Source: Bacillota bacterium
GTDB lineage: Bacteria; Bacillota; Clostridia; Lachnospirales; Lachnospiraceae
Length of the DNA stretch: 64,000 nt
Reading direction: 5' to 3'
NCBI GenBank assembly: GCA_023421075.1
Contig: JAEZUM010000044.1
Span: 1 to 64,000, forward strand
In this document: positions 58,973 to 64,000 of the stretch, piece by piece
How the letters are laid out: every line of letters starts with the position of its first letter
Position numbering within the stretch: the stretch's first letter is position 1
Position numbers and translations under genes: made by a program
The notes under the pieces: generated by a model
Seen by the model: only the letters and a program-made list of their open reading frames with translations
Database searches by the model: none
What the model was told of the DNA's origin: nothing

Positions 58973-59854
58973 ATGACAGTATCAACCTTATTCCAACATG
59001 CACTAACGGGTATTTCCCTTGGTGGTGCATATGCGTTAATCGCCATCGGTTACACCATGGTGTATGGAATTCTTCGCCTCATCAACTTCGCCCACGGAGA
59101 TATCTTTATGATGGCCGGCTATTTCATGATCTTTTCCATGGTCACCTTTCCATGGCAGATCGCTATTCCCCTGGTATGTATCCTGACCGTAGTCCTTGGT
59201 GTCGTAATTGAGCGTGTTGCCTATAAGCCAATCCGCACCGCACCTCGTATGTCTATTATGATCTCTGCAATCGGTGTATCCTATCTTCTGCAGAATCTGG
59301 CTACCTATTTATTCACCGCACTTCCACGTGCGTATCCGGAAATACCCTTCCTAAAGAAAATATTCCAGATCGGAAGCATCTCATCCTCTCTGGTTACCTT
59401 TATTACACCGGTCTTAACCATTCTTATGGTAATCGGTCTTATGCTGTTAATCAATCATACTAAGGTAGGAATGGCGATGCGTGCCGTTTCGAAGGATTTC
59501 GAGACTGCACAGCTGATGGGTATCCGAATCAACAATACCATCAGTACCACCTTTATTATCGGATCATTCCTGGCAGCCATTGGCTCCATCCTATACTTTA
59601 CTGACCGTATGTCCGTTACTCCATTCAGCGGAACACTTCCGGGCTTAAAATGCTTTATTGCCGCAGTTCTTGGTGGTATTGGTAGCATTCCGGGTGCGGT
59701 TGTCGGTGGATTTATCATCGGTATCGTCGAGACTTTCCTCGTTGCCTTTGGATATTCCACTTATAGTGATGCATTTACCTTTGTATTATTAATCGTTATT
59801 CTACTTTTCCGCCCGACTGGTTTGTTTGGTGAGAAAATGATAGATAAGGTCTAG
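58973..59854 (+). CDS. livH: Branched-chain amino-acid ABC permease LivH
   Basis: First permease of the importer, 293 residues and about eight helices. It begins with GISLGGAYALIAIGYTMVYGILRLINFAHGDIFM, the LivH signature, and ends with GGIGSIPGAVVGGFIIGIVETFL and RPTGLFGE. It forms a pair with LivM. GGAGG lies upstream of the ATG. It is 9 bp before livM. Confidence 0.95.
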   Translation: MTVSTLFQHALTGISLGGAYALIAIGYTMVYGILRLINFAHGDIFMMAGYFMIFSMVTFPWQIAIPLVCILTVVLGVVIERVAYKPIRTAPRMSIMISAIGVSYLLQNLATYLFTALPRAYPEIPFLKKIFQIGSISSSLVTFITPVLTILMVIGLMLLINHTKVGMAMRAVSKDFETAQLMGIRINNTISTTFIIGSFLAAIGSILYFTDRMSVTPFSGTLPGLKCFIAAVLGGIGSIPGAVVGGFIIGIVETFLVAFGYSTYSDAFTFVLLIVILLFRPTGLFGEKMIDKV

Positions 59855-59863
59855 GAGGCTCGT

Positions 59864-60982
59864 ATGAAAAAGTCAAAGAAAATTATTTATACCGCCATCC
59901 TGGGTGCCCTGGTGCTTGCACTGCTATTCTTCCTGGAGGCAAATAAACATCAATATGGTATGGCATATACTGTTCTTCAAAAGGGAATTATCCTGTCCGT
60001 TGTAGCGGTGTCCATGAACCTTGTTACCGGCTTTACCGGTCTTTTCTCCCTAGGTCAGGCCGGCTTTATGGCGATTGGTGCTTATGTTACCGCTATTTTC
60101 CTAATTCCTGTGCAAAATATCTCTGATGTATATTATATCAGCGGTATCTCTCCTGCCATCTTAAGCTTTAAGAATTGGTTGGAATCAGGTCCCGCCTTCA
60201 CTCAGGCGTTACTACCTTATATTGCCTTGATCATCGGAGGTCTGGTTGCCGCCCTGTTTGCCGCTGTAATCGGCTATCCGGTTCTGAGACTTAAGAGCGA
60301 TTACCTTGCGATTGCTACTCTTGGTTTCTCTGAAATCATGCGTGCGATTATCTCCAGTCCTCAGATGGATACCATCACGAACGGTTCTTATGGCCTGAAG
60401 AAAATCCCCGGTTTTGATTCTATCGTTGAGACCTTTGCAATTATGGTGGTATGTGTATTGTTAATGGTTCTGCTTCTTCGCAGCACCTACGGACGTGCCT
60501 TCCGAGCAATCCGCGAGGATGAGATTGCAGCAGAATCAATGGGTATCAATCTTGCCAGACATAAGCAAATGTCCTTTATTATTGGCTCCTTCTTCTCCGC
60601 AGTCAGTGGCGGCATGCTGGCGATGTTCATGCGTTCCATTGACTCAAAGACCTTCAGTGTATCTTTAACCTATGATATTCTCTTGATTGTTGTTATCGGT
60701 GGTATCGGTAGTGTTACCGGTAGCGTCCTTGCAGCATTGCTCGTTACCGCAGGTAAGGAATGGTGGCTGCGATTCTTTGATAACCCTCTTTCGATCGGAG
60801 GAGTTCAGATTCCCTTTTTCCGTACGGGCTTTCGTATGGTAATCTTCTCGATTATTCTGTTGGTAGTCGTTCTCTTCTATCAACGAGGAATCATGGGGAA
60901 GAACGAATTTTCCTGGGATCGACTCGAACATCGGTTGAAAAAGCTATGCTCTTCTAAAAAGGGAGGTGCGAAGAATGCCTAA
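59864..60982 (+). CDS. livM: Branched-chain amino-acid ABC permease LivM
   Basis: Second permease, 372 residues and eight or nine helices. GFTGLFSLGQAGFMAIGAYV and SDYLAIATLGFSEIMRAI are the LivM marks, with GGIGSVTGSVLAALLV further on. A C-terminal basic tail (KKLCSSKKGG) is cytoplasmic. It overlaps livG by 8 bp, which fits coupled translation. Confidence 0.95.
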   Translation: MKKSKKIIYTAILGALVLALLFFLEANKHQYGMAYTVLQKGIILSVVAVSMNLVTGFTGLFSLGQAGFMAIGAYVTAIFLIPVQNISDVYYISGISPAILSFKNWLESGPAFTQALLPYIALIIGGLVAALFAAVIGYPVLRLKSDYLAIATLGFSEIMRAIISSPQMDTITNGSYGLKKIPGFDSIVETFAIMVVCVLLMVLLLRSTYGRAFRAIREDEIAAESMGINLARHKQMSFIIGSFFSAVSGGMLAMFMRSIDSKTFSVSLTYDILLIVVIGGIGSVTGSVLAALLVTAGKEWWLRFFDNPLSIGGVQIPFFRTGFRMVIFSIILLVVVLFYQRGIMGKNEFSWDRLEHRLKKLCSSKKGGAKNA

Positions 60983-61823
60983 TTCCGTTCTGAAATTAAG
61001 TGATATCACAATGCAATTCGGTGGTGTTGTAGCCGTAGATAATCTATCCTTAGAGGTAAATCAGAATGAGATCGTATCCTTGATCGGACCAAACGGTGCC
61101 GGAAAGACAACTGCCTTTAACGTTATCACCGGGGTATATGCTCCTACCAACGGTGCTGTTTCTTTTAAAGATAGTATGATCACCAGCAACTTCCCCAAGG
61201 GTAACATGAAGAAGCTCTATGCCGGAGAGAACAAAGGCAGCTATACAACTACCATGAGAAAAACTCCGGATCAGATTACAAAGCTCGGCGTGGCAAGAAC
61301 CTTCCAGAATATTCGCCTTTTTAAGGAGCTGACTGCCTTCGATAATGTATTGATTGCAAAGCACATGCGCCAGAAGGCAAATATATTCACTGCTACCCTC
61401 GGTATCAATCACAAGGAAGAGAAGGCAATGCGGGAAGAGACCTTGAAGCTTCTGGATATTCTCGGTTTGACCGATGTGAAGGATGAGATTGCTAACTCTC
61501 TGCCTTACGGTCAGCAGCGTCATCTGGAGATTGCACGTGCCTTGGCTACGAATCCTGAGTTACTTCTTCTGGATGAGCCGGCAGCCGGCATGAATCCGCA
61601 GGAAACTGACGAATTAACCGCATTTATTTATGATATTCGCAAGAAATTTAATTTAACAATATTTATGATAGAGCATCATATGGATTTGGTTATGGATATT
61701 TCAGATCGTATCTATGTACTGGACTTCGGTAAGCTGATTGCTTCCGGAACACCGGATGAGATACAGAATAACCAACGCGTGATTGATGCATATTTGGGGG
61801 TACAGGAAGATGGCGAAGAATAA
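60975..61823 (+). CDS. livG: Branched-chain amino-acid ABC ATPase LivG
   Basis: ATPase of 282 residues. Walker A GPNGAGKTT, the LivG-type insert (GNMKKLYAGENKGSYTTTMRKTPDQITKLGVARTFQNIRLFKEL, with a longer than usual loop of about 30 residues before VARTFQNIRL), signature LPYGQQRH and Walker B LLLLDEPAAGMN. The start is the ATG at 60975 with GGGAGG upstream. It overlaps livF. Confidence 0.94.
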   Translation: MPNSVLKLSDITMQFGGVVAVDNLSLEVNQNEIVSLIGPNGAGKTTAFNVITGVYAPTNGAVSFKDSMITSNFPKGNMKKLYAGENKGSYTTTMRKTPDQITKLGVARTFQNIRLFKELTAFDNVLIAKHMRQKANIFTATLGINHKEEKAMREETLKLLDILGLTDVKDEIANSLPYGQQRHLEIARALATNPELLLLDEPAAGMNPQETDELTAFIYDIRKKFNLTIFMIEHHMDLVMDISDRIYVLDFGKLIASGTPDEIQNNQRVIDAYLGVQEDGEE

Positions 61824-62535
61824 TTTATTAACCTTGGATAATCTGTATGTCTCCTACGGCGGTATCCGTGCAGTAAAGGGTATCAGCCTGAATGTTCCCG
61901 AAGGGGAGATAGTCACTCTGATCGGCGCAAACGGTGCAGGTAAGAGCACTATTCTTCGTACTATCGCTGGACTGGTGAAAGCAGAAAGCGGTAAGATAAC
62001 CTATCAAGGAGAAGAGATAACCGGAAAGTCTACCAATGCTATTGTAGAAAAAGGAATTACTCTTGTTCCGGAGGGTCGTCGCGTTTTCGCAAATCTTACT
62101 GTCCTTGAGAACCTCAAGATAGGCGGTTATCTTCGCAAGGATAACCTTGATGCGGATATTGAATGGGTATATAAGCTGTTTCCCAGGCTACAGGAACGTT
62201 CCTGGCAGATGGCCGGTACTCTGTCCGGTGGAGAGCAGCAGATGTTAGCTGTAGGTCGTGCTCTTATGAGTAAGCCAAAGCTCATTATGATGGATGAGCC
62301 CTCTCTTGGTTTGGCACCGATCATCGTCAATGATATTATGAATATCATAAAGACGATTAATAAGGAGGGTGTAACCATCCTTCTGGTAGAACAGAATGCG
62401 AATCTCGCCTTGAAGATTGCCCATTACGGCTATGTTTGTGAGACCGGTAATATCTCCTTAGCCGGAACCGGGTCGGAGCTTCTCAATGACGAGTCCGTTA
62501 AGGCTGCTTATCTGGGTAAGACAAAACATAAATAA
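61810..62535 (+). CDS. livF: Branched-chain amino-acid ABC ATPase LivF
   Basis: Second ATPase, 241 residues: GANGAGKST, VPEGRRVFANLTVLENL, LSGGEQQMLAVGRAL and IMMDEPSLGLAP. It pairs with LivG. The ATG at 61810 lies within the end of livG (14-base overlap) with AGGAAG upstream, giving family-typical length. Last gene of the operon; a terminator follows. Confidence 0.95.
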   Translation: MAKNNLLTLDNLYVSYGGIRAVKGISLNVPEGEIVTLIGANGAGKSTILRTIAGLVKAESGKITYQGEEITGKSTNAIVEKGITLVPEGRRVFANLTVLENLKIGGYLRKDNLDADIEWVYKLFPRLQERSWQMAGTLSGGEQQMLAVGRALMSKPKLIMMDEPSLGLAPIIVNDIMNIIKTINKEGVTILLVEQNANLALKIAHYGYVCETGNISLAGTGSELLNDESVKAAYLGKTKHK

Positions 62536-62547
62536 TGATAATAATAG

Positions 62548-62588
62548 GACTGTTGCAAAAATTGTAGTTAATACATTTTGCAACAGTC
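62548..62588 (+). terminator. Terminator after livF
   Basis: GACTGTTGCAAAA pairs perfectly with TTTTGCAACAGTC, then ATTTTGCTTTT. The stem is nearly the same as the outer arms of the repeat at 1247-1456. Confidence 0.85.
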
Positions 62589-62665
62589 ATTTTGCTTTTA
62601 GACATACATATGCTATAATAACCATAAATTGCTGTTTTGATGACAGGTTATAGAAAGGCATGGTT

Positions 62666-63907
62666 ATGAAGATGGATATTCGTGGGGATGTTTTGCAGTG
62701 TCTTGAGACATTAAAAGGGGAATGGCTTACTGCTCCGGAGGACTTTCCGAATTATTTAGAAGAAATATCAAAAGAGAAAAAAGATCAGAATGAAGCATAC
62801 CTCCGAAAGGTTACCGAAGAATTTCACGATCAGACAAAGCATCTGCCAAGACTGCCGATCGGACGAAAAAAATGGCGCAAGAAAACACTGGAGCTTATCT
62901 TTCGTGTTTTATATGAGGAAAATGTCATCGGAATACATAATGCAATGCAACCATCGGAAATCGATGCCTTTTATCAGGAGTTAATGGCATTTCTGAAGCA
63001 GGTACGACACTTCTCACCGGAGCTTCGATTCGACGAGATTGGTCAGGCAATCCGCAACTATATCGTATATGCAATGTTCAAGGTGATCCATCTTGTACCT
63101 ACCGGTTTTAGCAATGCAGGCTTCGGTTACAGTATGTTGTATCCCTTCACCGATAACTATATCGATGGCTCTAAGCCTTCATCAACCGAAAAGCAGAAAT
63201 ATAACCAGTTAATACGGGATAAGCTCCTGGGCAAAAAGGTTCGACCCCAATGTAAACATCATAAAAAGACCTGTGATCTTCTTCAGGCAATTGCTTCGGA
63301 TTATCCCAGAGAGAAGGATGATCGCATCTATACCTTGCTCCTCATGATGCTGGAGGCGCAGGAGGAGAGCCTTCGTCAACAAAATCAGCAATTCACCCTG
63401 AGCGAGGAGGAACGCCTGAACATCTCTCTTTTTAAGGGAGGCGTCTCTGTTCTTGTAGACCGCTTTTTGGTGAATAAGGAGCTGACTCCTGCTGATTTTC
63501 ACTTTTATCTGGGCTTCGGCTTCTTCCTTCAACTAGCGGATGATCTTCAGGATATCAAGGAGGACAGTGGGAAGGGGTATCAGACCTTGTTCACTGTGGA
63601 TCTTACGAAGGAACGAGAGGAAAAGCTGGTGAACAAGCTGTTCCATTTTCTATATCGTATTATGGATACCTACTCTGCCGAGAATGATACCTTCAAGAAC
63701 TTCGTTCTGGCAAGCAGCAATCAGTTAATCTATACCTCTCTCTGCGGGAGCAAGGAATTCTTCACACCGGAGTATCAACGAAGGATCGAGATGTTCCTGC
63801 CAATAACCATGGCATTTCTGGAGACTACCAGGGCAAATTCTCTCGAACGCCAGACGGAGCTTGTTCAGGCAGATTACATTAAGGTACTGGATCAGCTGAT
63901 ACAATAA
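62666..63907 (+). CDS. Divergent class I isoprenoid synthase-like protein
   Basis: A 413-residue, mostly helical protein. Two Asp-rich motifs stand out: DNYID at residues 163-167 (YPFTDNYIDGSKPSS, a DxxxD motif) and DDLQD at 292-296 (FFLQLADDLQDIKED, DDxxD), about 130 residues apart. This is the spacing and form of class I isoprenoid synthases (squalene/phytoene or prenyl synthases), where both bind Mg-diphosphate. The sequence elsewhere is unlike ordinary IspA. Similar proteins are annotated as class 1 isoprenoid biosynthesis enzymes. AAAGG lies seven bases before the ATG at 62666. It stands alone after the liv operon. Substrate unknown. Confidence 0.68.
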   Translation: MKMDIRGDVLQCLETLKGEWLTAPEDFPNYLEEISKEKKDQNEAYLRKVTEEFHDQTKHLPRLPIGRKKWRKKTLELIFRVLYEENVIGIHNAMQPSEIDAFYQELMAFLKQVRHFSPELRFDEIGQAIRNYIVYAMFKVIHLVPTGFSNAGFGYSMLYPFTDNYIDGSKPSSTEKQKYNQLIRDKLLGKKVRPQCKHHKKTCDLLQAIASDYPREKDDRIYTLLLMMLEAQEESLRQQNQQFTLSEEERLNISLFKGGVSVLVDRFLVNKELTPADFHFYLGFGFFLQLADDLQDIKEDSGKGYQTLFTVDLTKEREEKLVNKLFHFLYRIMDTYSAENDTFKNFVLASSNQLIYTSLCGSKEFFTPEYQRRIEMFLPITMAFLETTRANSLERQTELVQADYIKVLDQLIQ

Positions 63908-63934
63908 TCTCAATCTGCTAAATATACATGTGCT

Positions 63935-63980
63935 AACAGCAAGAAGCCCGTAGTCTTTAAACTGCAGGCTTCTTGCTGTT
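63935..63980. terminator. Hairpin after the isoprenoid-like gene
   Basis: Perfect 14-bp stem AACAGCAAGAAGCC / GGCTTCTTGCTGTT. The T run is weak (CCTTATAC), so it is a probable terminator. Confidence 0.68.
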
Positions 63981-64000
63981 CCTTATACACTTAATCTATG

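Noticed and set aside
1..64000. tRNA, rRNA, prophage or insertion sequence
   Set aside because: No cloverleaf with conserved T-loop, no rRNA motifs, no transposase or phage structural genes were seen.

Overview
The window is a chromosomal stretch of an anaerobic, AT-rich, low-GC Gram-positive bacterium, most likely a Lachnospiraceae-type Clostridium. Reasons: strong AGGAGG ribosome binding sites, several TTG starts, PPi-type phosphofructokinase, Fe-S aldo/keto reductase, GerMN and DUF3160 lipoproteins, a CD3324-family protein, and a fused 2Fe-2S/molybdopterin xanthine dehydrogenase. I saw no rRNA, tRNA, CRISPR array, prophage or intact insertion sequence.

Layout. 1-9 kb: last gene of a sugar ABC operon, a GerMN lipoprotein, a methyltransferase, metF and a GNAT protein (leftward), then an ABC-2 type exporter (ATPase plus two permeases) behind a leader with its own 18-codon ORF, hairpin and terminator. 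9-23 kb: housekeeping and hypothetical genes, including pfp, nitroreductase, a YcaQ/AlkX-like protein, truA, Fe-S aldo/keto reductase, a DUF3160 lipoprotein, a phosphoesterase and a CBS protein. 23-41.5 kb: a purine (xanthine/urate) catabolic island. 41.7-57.6 kb: PadR-hydrolase pair, second TruA-like gene, MATE pump, uppP, MFS, uridine kinase, GMC oxidoreductase with small subunit, an RmlB-like dehydratase and a MerR-methyltransferase fusion. 57.6-62.5 kb: complete branched-chain amino-acid ABC operon livJHMGF. End: a divergent protein with the two Asp-rich motifs of class I isoprenoid synthases.

How the island works together. A leftward arm (ssnA, ygfK, hydA, ridA, tetR, mocA, xdh) and a rightward arm (dpaL/ygeX, ygeY, ygeW, yqeA, a small HTH gene, amtB, P-II) diverge from an AT-rich region of about 540 bp. 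These are the same families as the E. coli yge/ygf/yqe 'selenium-metabolism' set, whose homologues in gut bacteria have been linked to anaerobic urate and purine use. My reading: molybdenum hydroxylase and YgfK supply redox chemistry, the amidohydrolases, M20 hydrolase and DpaL break down the ring-derived ureido/diamino compounds, RidA removes 2-aminoacrylate, YgeW and YqeA turn a carbamoyl group into ATP, and AmtB/P-II handle ammonium.

Non-coding structure is unusually rich. There are two copies of a ~210 bp near-perfect palindrome, three copies of a small element whose stems show compensatory base changes, two further large imperfect palindromes filling consecutive gaps of the rightward purine arm, a drug-resistance-like attenuator, a hairpin burying the Shine-Dalgarno sequence of a CBS gene, a PadR operator over a -10 box, and a probable AUU start codon in the mocA homologue.
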